DNA of 50,640 bases from Oscillospiraceae bacterium (GCA_031260605.1 JAISLF010000067.1:1-50640); one strand, 5' to 3'; counted from the first letter of the stretch, positions 16,051-23,940 are shown. Notes: generated by a model from the letters alone, not told the origin. Numbers and translations are program-made.

Positions 16051-16983
16051 CGCGGCGGGCGGTTACTTTTTCCGCTTCGCCGGAAAAAGTAACCAAAAAG
16101 GGGCGACTTCTTTAGAAGAAGCAATCTTTTTTCTATACGGGAACTGTGGCGGTGACAATGCAGAGTGTGCCTTTCCCCGCGACGTATTGCGGTGATAGCG
16201 GCGAACACTCCCGCTGCGCCGCACGCAGGGGCGAAGCCTGTCGCGGCGTTGGAGACTCGGGTTAGGCTTAATGCTACCGCGAACTGCCTGCGGGTGCCAA
16301 CCGGAAGGACTGTGCTGCTACGATTGCTGACGCGCGTTGTGCTGCAATACGGTGCGTTCCCGTATGCACAGAGTATGCAGGACTGACCACCGCGTTCCGC
16401 GGTGGCCTCCACAGAGTTTTGGCGCAGTTTCGAGTATCTTTTGCGCTGTTGTGTTAGCCCCCCAACCCCGCGTGTCACGACGCGCAAAGCGCGGAGAAAG
16501 ACGTACGCACCCGCCGCACCCAAATAGCAGGGTGCAGTGGTACAATGCAAATATTTGCGGCAAACCAAACAAGGGACGGCGAGGACGCCGTCCCTTACGG
16601 AGATTGTTGTGGTAACGAGGCAATACCCTGCGCCGCAAGTACGCACCCACCGCCACAACAACCCCACCGCGTCGGGACACGTACCGAATTGCCGCACAAT
16701 GTGCGGCAGCAATCGTCCGTGCAACATCCTTCCGGTTACCACCCCCCACCGCACCTCGCGGCAACCTACAGCCTTACCTAAGTCTTTAGCCCCGAATTGG
16801 CTTCGCCCCTGCGTGCGGCGGTGCGCTGGCGTTCGGATGTTGCGCCGCACCTGTCGCGGTGTGGGCAGGGACTATATTGCTGTACAATCCCGCCCGGCAT
16901 AAAAAAAAGATTGCTTCTTCTAAAGAAGTCGCCCCTTTTTTGGTTACTTTTTTCCGGCGAAGCGGAAAAAAGTAACCGCCGCC
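16051..16983 (-). repeat. E1 core: giant imperfect palindrome with hairpin ends
   Basis: The core is bounded by inverted terminal hairpins. The left end is at 16051-16126 (5-T stem, GGTTACTTTTTCCG arms) and the right end at 16909-16980 (6-T stem). Inside, a left arm (about 16127-16390) and a right arm (about 16650-16908) are diverged inverted copies: both carry CCGCACGCAGGGGCGAAGC, AACCGGAAGGA and a GCCGCACAATGTGCGGC palindrome or its relative. The centre has the hairpin pair GGGACGGCG/CGCCGTCCC. The whole unit is the reverse complement of E3 and E4. Open frames cross it on both strands but are not conserved between copies. Confidence 0.88.
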
Positions 16984-17066
16984 ACGCGCAGTGGCACGTT
17001 TGCGCGACCACCAGCGCCACCGGTGAACAAGCATAAAGCTGCAATCAACCACCAGTCCTTAAAACA
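16984..17066 (-). repeat. E1 outer end next to mgtA promoter
   Basis: This segment matches, in reverse complement, the outer ends of E3 (35072-35152) and E4 (from about 49513). Shared landmarks are GGTGAACAAGCAT and CAACCACCAGTCCTTAAA. It ends 16 bp before the -35 box of the mgtA promoter. Confidence 0.75.
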
Positions 17067-17081
17067 AAAACAGAATCCCCC

Positions 17082-17110
17082 TTGATTTCTCCCCCAAACC
17101 GTGATATACT
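17082..17110 (+). promoter_or_regulatory. Sigma-A promoter for the mgtA leader transcript
   Basis: TTGATT (17082-17087) and TATACT (17105-17110) are separated by 17 bp. The transcript would start near 17117 and carry a leader of about 208 nt before mgtA. Confidence 0.8.
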
Positions 17111-17141
17111 AAGTAAAATCTAATTATAAGGAAGTGAGCAT

Positions 17142-17243
17142 ATGGACAGCGACCCCCGAAGTATTCAGTACTATGCGGTAACGCAAAACAAAACACGCAG
17201 GCTCGTCTACTGCGGGACTTTGTTCGTTTGCTTTATTAGTTAA
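17142..17243 (+). CDS. mgtA leader peptide (33 codons)
   Basis: A short ORF with a strong AAGGAAGTGAGC ribosome binding site 6-12 nt upstream of its ATG and a TAA stop at 17241-17243. It encodes MDSDPRSIQYYAVTQNKT followed by a basic RRLVYC stretch and a hydrophobic end. The acidic-proline start (M-D-S-D-P) recalls the MgtL leader of enterobacterial mgtA (M-E-P-D-P), where ribosomes destabilise on acidic and proline codons when Mg2+ is low. The ORF lies between the promoter and an intrinsic terminator that precedes mgtA, the arrangement of an attenuation leader. Translation and a role in Mg2+ sensing are inferred from position and composition. Confidence 0.65.
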   Translation: MDSDPRSIQYYAVTQNKTRRLVYCGTLFVCFIS

Positions 17244-17267
17244 CGGGCTGACAGTTCCGTGTTTTTC

Positions 17268-17291
17268 GCCGCCTGTAAGGGCGGCTTTTTT
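17268..17291 (+). terminator. Intrinsic attenuator between leader ORF and mgtA
   Basis: GCCGCC (17268-17273) pairs with GGCGGC (17280-17285) and is followed directly by six T. It lies 24 nt after the leader stop and 33 nt before the mgtA start, so full-length mgtA mRNA must read through it. Two earlier hairpins are visible: CGCAG/CTGCG at 17196-17214, inside the leader ORF, and ACGG/CCGT at 17243-17260. Confidence 0.8.
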
Positions 17292-17324
17292 GCTGCCGGA
17301 TTTCTAAAAGGAACGGTCAAAAAA

Positions 17325-19970
17325 ATGAAACTTTTTCACAGAGAAACACAAAGCAAGCAAATTCGGAAAAACAAGAACGAAAGCGAGACAAAGCTTCGTG
17401 CTTACGCATTCAGCGACGCTGAAGCTCTTTATTCTGAGCAGCAAACCTCACCGCAGGGGCTGACTGCGGAAGCGGTTGAGGAGCGGCAGGACGAATACGG
17501 GAGGAATGTCATAACCTCCGACAACGGCAACGGCGTGCTTCGCCGCCTGCGAGAGTCGGTAATCAACCCGTTTAACATCGTGCTGCTGGTTATCGCCGTA
17601 ATATCCCTGTTTACTGACGTAATATCTACCTCAAAGCCGGACTGGCTTACTGTCGGCATAATTCTGACGCTTGTGCTCCTGTCGAGCGTCGTAGCGTTTG
17701 TGCAGAGTCAGCGCTCAAACGCCTCCGCCGAGAGTCTGTCAAAAATGATTTCCAACAAGGCGGATGTTTGGCGCGAGGGCGTGCTGACCGAGATTTTAAT
17801 GGACGAGGTGGTTCCCGGAGACATCGTAAAGCTCTCCGCCGGCGATATGATTCCGGCAGATGTGCGGTTTCTCACGACAAAGGACACGTTTGTCGCGCAG
17901 GCGGCGCTGACGGGTGAATCAAACCCCGTCGAAAAGTTCAGTGAGATTACCAACAGCCGAGACGACGCGCTTACAGACCTGCAAAGCATAGGCTTTATGG
18001 GCTCGAACATCGTCAGCGGAAGCGCGACCGCGATTGCCCTTGCAACCGGCAACGACACATATTTCGGCGCAATGGCAAAGTCCCTGTCGGGCGACCGCGC
18101 GAAAAACAGCTTTGAGCGCGGAGTGGACTCCGTGAGTAAACTGCTGATTCGCCTTATGCTTGTAATGGTGCCTGTTGTGCTGCTGGTTAACGGCCTTACA
18201 AAGCACGACTGGCCCGGCGCGCTGCTGTTTGCAATCTCAATTGCCGTCGGCTTAACGCCGGAAATGCTGCCTGTCATTATGACCTCGACGCTTGCAAAGG
18301 GCGCTGTGTCTATGTCCAAGCACGACGTAATCGTCAAGACGCTCGGCGCAATTCAAACCTTCGGCGAAATGGATATTCTCTGCACGGACAAAACCGGCAC
18401 GCTCACAGAGGACAAGATCGTACTTGAAAAATATATGAATCTCAGCGGCGAGGACGACAGCCGCATTTTACGTCACGCCTACTGCAACAGTCACTTTCAG
18501 ACTGGGCTGAAAAACCTCATTGACCTCGCCATAATAAACCGCGCCGTTGCAAACGGACTGGAGGCAACGCTGAAGGACTACACCAGCGTGGACGAGATTC
18601 CGTTTGACTTTGCCCGCCGCCGTATGAGCGTTGTTCTGGAGGACAAAAACGGCAAGCGTCAGCTCATCACGAAGGGCGCGGTTGAGGAAATTATCGCGAT
18701 TTCGTCCTTCGTTGAAATGAACGGACAAATCCTACCGCTGGACGAGGAAAACAGACGGATTGCTATGCAAACCTACGAAAAGCACAATTCCGACGGACTG
18801 CGGATGATTGCCGTTGCGCAGAAAAACGAGGTTCCGGAGGTTGGCGCGTTCAGCGTTTCCGATGAGCGCGATATGGTTCTTATCGGCTTTGTCGGATTCC
18901 TTGACCCGCCTAAAGAAAGCGCAAAAACCGCAATCGCCGCGCTTCGCGAGCACGGCGTCCGCACGATTGTGCTGACGGGCGACAGCGAGGGCGTTGCCGT
19001 TAAAGTCTGCGGCAAGGTCGGCGTGAACACGGAGCTGCTGCTTACGGGCAGGGACGTTGAGGCAATGTCCGACGAGGAGCTTCTCAACGCCGCCTCCGCC
19101 TGTGACCTGTTTGCAAAGCTCTCACCCGCGCAAAAGGAGCGTGTAGTTCGCGCACTGCAGATGGCGGGGCACACAGTCGGCTATATGGGCGACGGGATTA
19201 ACGACGCGCCTCCGCTTCATCAGGCGGACGTCGGTATTTCGGTTGACAGCGCGGTTGATATAGCAAAGGAAACGGCGGATATTATTCTGCTCAGAAAGGA
19301 TCTGATGGTGCTGGAGCAGGGCGTTCTTGAGGGGCGGCGCACCTTCGGCAACATTGTCAAGTACATCAAAATGGCGGCGAGCGGCAACTTCGGCAATATG
19401 ATTTCCGTTATGGCAGCGAGCATATTTCTGCCATTTTTGCCTATGCTCCCCGTGCAGATTCTGACGCAAAACCTGCTCTGCGACTTCTCACAGATGGGTA
19501 TTCCGTTTGACAGCGTGGATAAGGAGTACCTCAAAAAGCCGCGCAAGTGGGAAACCGGCTCAATTAAGTCCTTTATGGCGTTTATGGGACCGCTCAGCTC
19601 GATATTCGATATTCTGTGCTTTGCCGTTATGTGGTGGGCGATGAAAGCGAACGCGCCGGAGCTTGCGCCGCTGTTCCAGTGCGGCTGGTTCGTGTTCGGA
19701 ACCGTCTCGCAGGTGCTTGTTATCCATATGATCCGCACGGCGAAAATTCCGTTTGTGCAAAGCAAGCCCTCGCTGTCGCTCTTGATTCCGACGCTGATTG
19801 TCGCGGCGGTTACTCTTGCCGTCGGCTTTTCCGCGCTCTCGGCAGGACTTGATATGTCTGCCCTGACGCTCGGATTTATCCCGTGGCTCCTGCTGCTGCT
19901 CGCAGGCTACTTTGTTTCGGCGCAGGTGATTAAACGTCTGTACATCAAGCGGTACGGCGAGTGGCTGTAG
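17325..19970 (+). CDS. mgtA: Mg2+-transporting P-type ATPase
   Basis: An 881-residue P3-type ATPase that imports Mg2+ using ATP. Visible features are a basic N-terminal tail, a cation-ATPase N-domain (VEERQDEYGRNVITSDN), the actuator TGES loop (AALTGESNPVEKF), an M4 motif with TPEMLPVIM, the phosphorylation site DKTGTLT (Asp355), and the hinge GDGINDAPPLHQADVGISVD (first Asp at about 623), followed by six C-terminal membrane helices. MgtA/MgtB-type enzymes carry this PEMLPVI signature rather than the Ca2+-ATPase PEGLP. The start is placed at 17325, with AAAAGGAAC upstream; the frame runs 22 codons further upstream into the attenuator. Expression is probably controlled by the leader ORF and terminator at 17142-17291. 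Confidence 0.95.
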   Translation: MKLFHRETQSKQIRKNKNESETKLRAYAFSDAEALYSEQQTSPQGLTAEAVEERQDEYGRNVITSDNGNGVLRRLRESVINPFNIVLLVIAVISLFTDVISTSKPDWLTVGIILTLVLLSSVVAFVQSQRSNASAESLSKMISNKADVWREGVLTEILMDEVVPGDIVKLSAGDMIPADVRFLTTKDTFVAQAALTGESNPVEKFSEITNSRDDALTDLQSIGFMGSNIVSGSATAIALATGNDTYFGAMAKSLSGDRAKNSFERGVDSVSKLLIRLMLVMVPVVLLVNGLTKHDWPGALLFAISIAVGLTPEMLPVIMTSTLAKGAVSMSKHDVIVKTLGAIQTFGEMDILCTDKTGTLTEDKIVLEKYMNLSGEDDSRILRHAYCNSHFQTGLKNLIDLAIINRAVANGLEATLKDYTSVDEIPFDFARRRMSVVLEDKNGKRQLITKGAVEEIIAISSFVEMNGQILPLDEENRRIAMQTYEKHNSDGLRMIAVAQKNEVPEVGAFSVSDERDMVLIGFVGFLDPPKESAKTAIAALREHGVRTIVLTGDSEGVAVKVCGKVGVNTELLLTGRDVEAMSDEELLNAASACDLFAKLSPAQKERVVRALQMAGHTVGYMGDGINDAPPLHQADVGISVDSAVDIAKETADIILLRKDLMVLEQGVLEGRRTFGNIVKYIKMAASGNFGNMISVMAASIFLPFLPMLPVQILTQNLLCDFSQMGIPFDSVDKEYLKKPRKWETGSIKSFMAFMGPLSSIFDILCFAVMWWAMKANAPELAPLFQCGWFVFGTVSQVLVIHMIRTAKIPFVQSKPSLSLLIPTLIVAAVTLAVGFSALSAGLDMSALTLGFIPWLLLLLAGYFVSAQVIKRLYIKRYGEWL

Positions 19971-20014
19971 CGCAGCTGCCGTCAGCAGCCGAATAATACA
20001 CGCAATTACACAAA

Positions 20015-20049
20015 AAACGGCAGGACGCAAATTTTGCGTCCTGCCGTTT
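20015..20049. terminator. Bidirectional terminator between mgtA and rplI
   Basis: A stem of AAACGGCAGGACGCA with TGCGTCCTGCCGTTT lies between convergent genes, with A and T tracts on both sides. Confidence 0.9.
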
Positions 20050-20084
20050 GCTTTGCTTTGTAAAAACCGGATTCCTCCGGGTCG

Positions 20085-20528
20085 CTACTCCGTCACAACG
20101 ACATTTATCGTCCCCGAAACCTCATATCCGAGCTTTGCTTTTACCTCATACTTTCCGAAAAGCTTGATTGTTTCGTCAAGCGCAATCTGGTGCTTTTCAA
20201 TCTCAATGCCGTGCTGAGCCAAAAGCTCCTCTGAAATCTCGGCGTTTGTAACGGAGCCGAAAAGCCGTCCGTTTTCGCCGGCCTTTGCGTGAATCTTGAC
20301 CACAAGGCCCTGCAGCTTTGCCGAAATTTCCTCCGCGTTTGCCTTTTCCTTTGCGCGGCGGCGCTCCTCCGCCTCTTTCTTCTGGCGAAGCTCGGTCTGG
20401 CTCTGCGCCGTCGCCTCCTGCGCAAGCTTTTTCGGGAACAGGAAGTTGCGCGCGTATCCGTCAGATACGGTGATAACCTCGCCTTTTTTGCCTTGACCCT
20501 TTACATCTGCCGTAAGTATAACCTTCAT
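20085..20528 (-). CDS. rplI: 50S ribosomal protein bL9
   Basis: A 147-residue ribosomal protein. The N-terminal RNA-binding domain ([19 protein letters not shown] and [13 protein letters not shown]) is joined by the long charged helix rich in K, E, R and Q to the C-terminal domain ([13 protein letters not shown]). L9 binds 23S rRNA near the L1 stalk and helps keep the reading frame. It lies downstream of gdpP, as in Bacillus, and forms an operon with it. The Shine-Dalgarno AAGGAGG is 30 nt from the ATG with a GC-rich hairpin in between; there is no in-frame alternative start between them. Confidence 0.97.
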   Translation of the reverse strand: MKVILTADVKGQGKKGEVITVSDGYARNFLFPKKLAQEATAQSQTELRQKKEAEERRRAKEKANAEEISAKLQGLVVKIHAKAGENGRLFGSVTNAEISEELLAQHGIEIEKHQIALDETIKLFGKYEVKAKLGYEVSGTINVVVTE

Positions 20529-20565
20529 TTTTTCGCCGCGGCGCTCTTGTCGCCGCTTCCTCCTT
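20529..20565 (-). promoter_or_regulatory. Shine-Dalgarno separated from the rplI start by a hairpin
   Basis: On the minus strand, AAGGAGG (20559-20565) is followed by GCGGCG (20551-20556), loop ACAAGAG, CGCCGC (20538-20543), then GGCGAAAAA and ATG. The linear spacing is 30 nt. If the 6-bp all-GC stem folds, the effective spacing is about 11 nt, which is suitable for initiation. Confidence 0.65.
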
Positions 20566-20662
20566 TTGCGTTAGTTATTTTATCCTAAAATACATTTCAC
20601 TTCACAAAAACCGCGCCAAAAACGCAGATACTTGTCATAACCTTGCCCGCGCAGCCGCAAAC

Positions 20663-22780
20663 TCAGGCTTCCGCCGCGCCCCTGTACTCTTCTATCACCG
20701 TCACAAGCCGCTCGCGCACTTCCTGCGCAGTGCTGCCCGGAATCATCGCGCCGGCGATTGCCGCGTTGCCGCCGCCGCCCAGCTTTTCAAGGCACAGCTG
20801 CACATTAACCTCTCCGATAGACCGTGCGGAAACCGCAATGTCAAACCCGCGCGGGTCGGGTCCTTTTTTGCCCGGCGCAAGCAGCTTTGCAAGGTTTCCC
20901 GTCGCTCCGCGCTGCTCCGGACGTGCCGGATTGTCAAGACACGGCGCAATTACAAAGCTCGTTTTTACCTCGGATATATTCAGCAGCTCGTCTGCGGCCT
21001 GCGCAATTACAACGCGCGTCATCGGCACCTCAGACACCGCAATGGCGACGCCGCCGCCAAGCGACTCCGCGTGCGCAACAAGACCGTACCGCGCGATTGC
21101 CGTTCTGTAGTCTGACTGCAAAAATTCCTTGACCTCTGCCGTATTTGCCCCGTGCTGCATAAGAAATGACGCGGTTTCAAAGGTTCGTGACGAGGTGTGG
21201 ATTGTAAACATCTTGGTGTCGAGGATTATCCCCGTAAGCAGCGCATCTGACTCAGCTGGCTTCAGCTTTGTTTCGGTGTAGGACAGCAGCTCCGCGACAA
21301 GCTCCGAGGCGGACGAAGCGGAGGGGTCTCCGTAAACAAACGCCGCGTTCTGGATAAACGTCGCCCCGCGCCGGTGGTGGTCGATAACAACAATGTCAGA
21401 CACGGCGTCAAGCAGCTCCGGATACTGCGTCTCGTCGGGACGGGACGTGTCCGTTACAACAAGCAGGCTGTTCCGTCCTGTCTGAACAATGGCGGTTTCC
21501 GCTGTTATGAACACGTCCTTGTATTCCGGCAGAGCGCACATTTTTTCAACAAGCGCAAGCGCGTTGTTTACCTTGAAATCCGTGACAATATACGGCTTTT
21601 TCCCTTTTTCGCGCACAAGCGCCGCAATGCCGACAGCGGAGCCTATCGCGTCAAAATCCGCATTCTTGTGCCCCATAATATACACGTCGCTTGCCGCCGA
21701 AATCAGCTTTGACAGGGACGATGCCGCAATTCTGGTTTTTACCTTGGAGCGTTTTTCGGCAACCGGCGCTTCCCCGCCGAAAAACTCAAAGGACGACGCG
21801 TTTCGGATAACCACCTGGTTTCCTCCGCGCGCAAGCGCCATCTCAAGCGCGAGCGTGGCAAAGGACGCAACCTCTGCGATACTCACCCCGTCTTTTCCTA
21901 TGCCGATTGACAGTGACGGCGTAATCGCGTCCTGCTCCTCACCCAGCACCCGCACCTTTTCAAGCACCGAAAACCGGTCCTTATAAAAATCTCCGAGCGC
22001 TTCTTTTTCAAAAAAGTACAGATACCTGTTGCGGTCAAACCGCCGGTTAAAGCCGCGTCCGTGCCGCCAGGAAGAAATTGCATTGTCAACATCGGCAAGA
22101 AGCTTGGACTTTTCCGCCTCAGACAGCTGAGCCGTTATCTCCTCGTAATTGTCAATCACAATGAGCGCGCAGCAAGGGCGGGATTCCTCTATGACGGTTT
22201 TCAGGTTTTCCTGCTCCGTAATATCAGAAAACACCACAAACGCGTTTTTATCGCCGCGCACGGTTGTGTGCGTCACACCGAACTGGCGGTATTTGCGTCC
22301 GCCGACCTCGATGTTCTGCGTCACCCCTGCTGAAACCTGCCGCAGCCAGTTTGCCGAGTATTCCGGCAGAATGTCAGTCACCCGTGTTTCAAAAAGGTGC
22401 GGGCGGTTTTGCGTTATCTCGTAGAATTTTTTGTTTGCCCAAACAAGTCCCAGCGTTCTTGTGTTGAACACAAGAACCGGCAGCGGAACATCCTCAAGAA
22501 AGCTGCTTTGCACACTGTCCAGCGACTCGGAAACGGAGCTTGTAACATCGTCCAAAAACTCGGTGATGTGCCGTGCCCGCCGCCTTGAGTCAAGGTATGT
22601 GTATATGACAAGCGCGAGGATTATCGCCGCCTCTGCCGCAAGCAAATAATACTTGTGCGGTCCGGCGAGAAACGCCCCGACGGCAAACAGCACAAGAAAA
22701 ACAAAGTACAGCCGCATAGACGGCCGGAAAACCGACGGCAGACGTTTACTATAAGGCTTTTTTTCAGTGTCTTGATTCAC
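20663..22780 (-). CDS. gdpP: GdpP-type c-di-AMP phosphodiesterase (DHH/DHHA1)
   Basis: A 705-residue membrane protein. It has two N-terminal helices (about 22-65), a PAS domain (about 85-195), a degenerate GGDEF domain (about 205-335), and a DHH/DHHA1 phosphodiesterase. Metal and catalytic residues are seen at His371-Asp375-Asp377 (GHKNADFDAIG), Asp444 (TDTSRPDE), Asp467-His468-His469 (IDHHR) and Asp521. GdpP hydrolyses c-di-AMP to pApA and so affects K+ balance and wall stress. Two oddities occur in DHHA1: the usual GGGGH is GGGGN (Asn672), and about 25 extra residues (PEQRGATGNLAKLLAPG and following) precede it. The start is GTG at 22778-22780 with no Shine-Dalgarno, only 6 nt after a promoter -10. 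It is followed by rplI. Confidence 0.93.
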   Translation of the reverse strand: MNQDTEKKPYSKRLPSVFRPSMRLYFVFLVLFAVGAFLAGPHKYYLLAAEAAIILALVIYTYLDSRRRARHITEFLDDVTSSVSESLDSVQSSFLEDVPLPVLVFNTRTLGLVWANKKFYEITQNRPHLFETRVTDILPEYSANWLRQVSAGVTQNIEVGGRKYRQFGVTHTTVRGDKNAFVVFSDITEQENLKTVIEESRPCCALIVIDNYEEITAQLSEAEKSKLLADVDNAISSWRHGRGFNRRFDRNRYLYFFEKEALGDFYKDRFSVLEKVRVLGEEQDAITPSLSIGIGKDGVSIAEVASFATLALEMALARGGNQVVIRNASSFEFFGGEAPVAEKRSKVKTRIAASSLSKLISAASDVYIMGHKNADFDAIGSAVGIAALVREKGKKPYIVTDFKVNNALALVEKMCALPEYKDVFITAETAIVQTGRNSLLVVTDTSRPDETQYPELLDAVSDIVVIDHHRRGATFIQNAAFVYGDPSASSASELVAELLSYTETKLKPAESDALLTGIILDTKMFTIHTSSRTFETASFLMQHGANTAEVKEFLQSDYRTAIARYGLVAHAESLGGGVAIAVSEVPMTRVVIAQAADELLNISEVKTSFVIAPCLDNPARPEQRGATGNLAKLLAPGKKGPDPRGFDIAVSARSIGEVNVQLCLEKLGGGGNAAIAGAMIPGSTAQEVRERLVTVIEEYRGAAEA

Positions 22781-22786
22781 AATAAC

Positions 22787-22815
22787 ATTCTATCACTCAA
22801 TCGGGAAATTATCAA
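22787..22815 (-). promoter_or_regulatory. Sigma-A promoter placing the mRNA start at the gdpP GTG
   Basis: On the minus strand, TTGATA (22810-22815) and TAGAAT (22787-22792) have a 17-bp spacer. Only six bases separate the -10 from the GTG start codon, so the mRNA is predicted to begin at or within a base or two of it (leaderless). Confidence 0.65.
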
Positions 22816-22950
22816 GTCTTTTTTGTCGGCGGCGGAGGTTTTTGTATATTGCGCGGGGGTAAATCGGCGGATATTTACTTTAAGGCAGGATTTGAGTGGT
22901 GTTTTCGCGTTTTTTTCTTTGATTCGGTGGGTGCGGCGGGAATCGGGTGC

Positions 22951-23228
22951 GTTCGGCTGTGCGCCGGGGCTGCATTGTTTGTAATTGCGGCGAAGCTTCG
23001 CCTCGCCGCGCTGCTGAGCGCCTGCGCGGCGGGCGGTTCCTTTTGTCTTGGTTCGCGAGGGAGCCGGTGGGCGGTTTTGAGTTCGGGCGGGGCTTGTTGT
23101 TTGACTTTGTGCGTACAGCTGTGCGCCGTAGTTGCGGCGTTTGTAATTGGGGCGAAGCTTCGCCTCGCCGCACAGCTTTACGCCTGCGCGGCGGGCGGTT
23201 CCTTTCTTGTCTTGGCAAGAAAGGAACC
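22951..23228 (-). repeat. E2 left flank: two tandem flank units and a variant terminal hairpin
   Basis: Two same-direction copies of the flank unit (22951-23040 and 23112-23196) each contain GTTTGTAATTG, a GGCGAAGCTTCGCC-type palindrome and CGCGGCGGGCGGTTCC. The second runs into a perfect hairpin, GGTTCCTTTCTTG (23197-23209) / CAAGAAAGGAACC (23216-23228), with loop TCTTGG. This occupies the place of the standard terminal hairpin but has a different, fully paired sequence. The first copy is broken after GGTTCCTTTTGTCTTGG. Confidence 0.8.
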
Positions 23229-23940
23229 AAAGAAGCCGCTTTAGGGCTTAGGTATTTGCGGTGCGGCAAGTGTACGTGCCCGTGCGTCCGAAGCCGGACA
23301 GAATTGCCGATGGACGGGCTTGCGCCCTATGTGCGGTAGGTATGTATCGGCGGGTGGCAACCGGAATTTGGCGAAGCCCACCCGCACCGCGCCCTGCGCT
23401 GTTGCGGCGCGGCAATATGTTGCGTGTCCCGACGCGCAAAGCGCGGAGGTAGACGAGGGCACCCGACCGCACCCACATAGCAGGGTGCAGCGGTCTGACG
23501 CAAACATCTGCGGCAAACAAGACAAGGGATGTCGGGGATGTCGTCCCCTACGGAGACTGTTGTGGTAACGGGGGACGCAACTGCAACGAAAGCAATACGC
23601 CATCGTTCCGACAACGTCAGCCACGTCGGGACACGCACCGAATTGCCGCACAATGTGCGGCAGCAATCGTAGCAGCAATTACCTTTCCGGTTGGCACCCG
23701 ACGGCAGTTTGCGGTAACCAACCGGCTTACCCGAAGTCACCCCCCCCCGCGACGGCTTCGCCCCTGTGTGCGGCGCAGCGCAAGCGTTCGCCGTAACCAC
23801 CGCAATACGTAGCGGGGAAAGGCACAATCCACATTGCCGCTACAGGGTTCCCGTATAAAAACAAGATTGCTTCTTCTAAAGAAGTCGCCCCTTTTTGGTT
23901 ACTTTTTCCGGCGAAGCGGAAAAAGTAACCGCCCGCCGCG
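23229..23940 (+). repeat. E2 core: mosaic palindromic element
   Basis: The right end (about 23780-23940) matches the right ends of E3 and E4: ACCGCAATACGT, then GGGGAAAGGCACA, TTCCCGTATAAA and the 14-bp terminal hairpin at about 23897-23930. The middle (about 23420-23580, with CGACGCGCAAAGCGCGGAGG and GGATGTCGGGGATGTCGTCCC-type arms) runs in the opposite direction, as in E1. The standard outer R end is absent. E2 is therefore a rearranged member of the family. No conserved reading frame was found. Confidence 0.75.

Noticed and set aside
16023-16850. Long open frames through the palindromic cores (for example 275 codons on the minus strand in E1, 210 on the plus strand in E3)
   Set aside because: Frames shift between copies at different points, both strands are open at once, there is no consistent RBS, and the translations are Arg/Cys-rich without a family. 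They follow from GC-rich inverted repeats.
17110-17325. M-box magnesium riboswitch upstream of mgtA
   Set aside because: The conserved M-box core was not recognised, and the leader space is taken up by a 33-codon ORF and a simple terminator. A covariance search would settle it.
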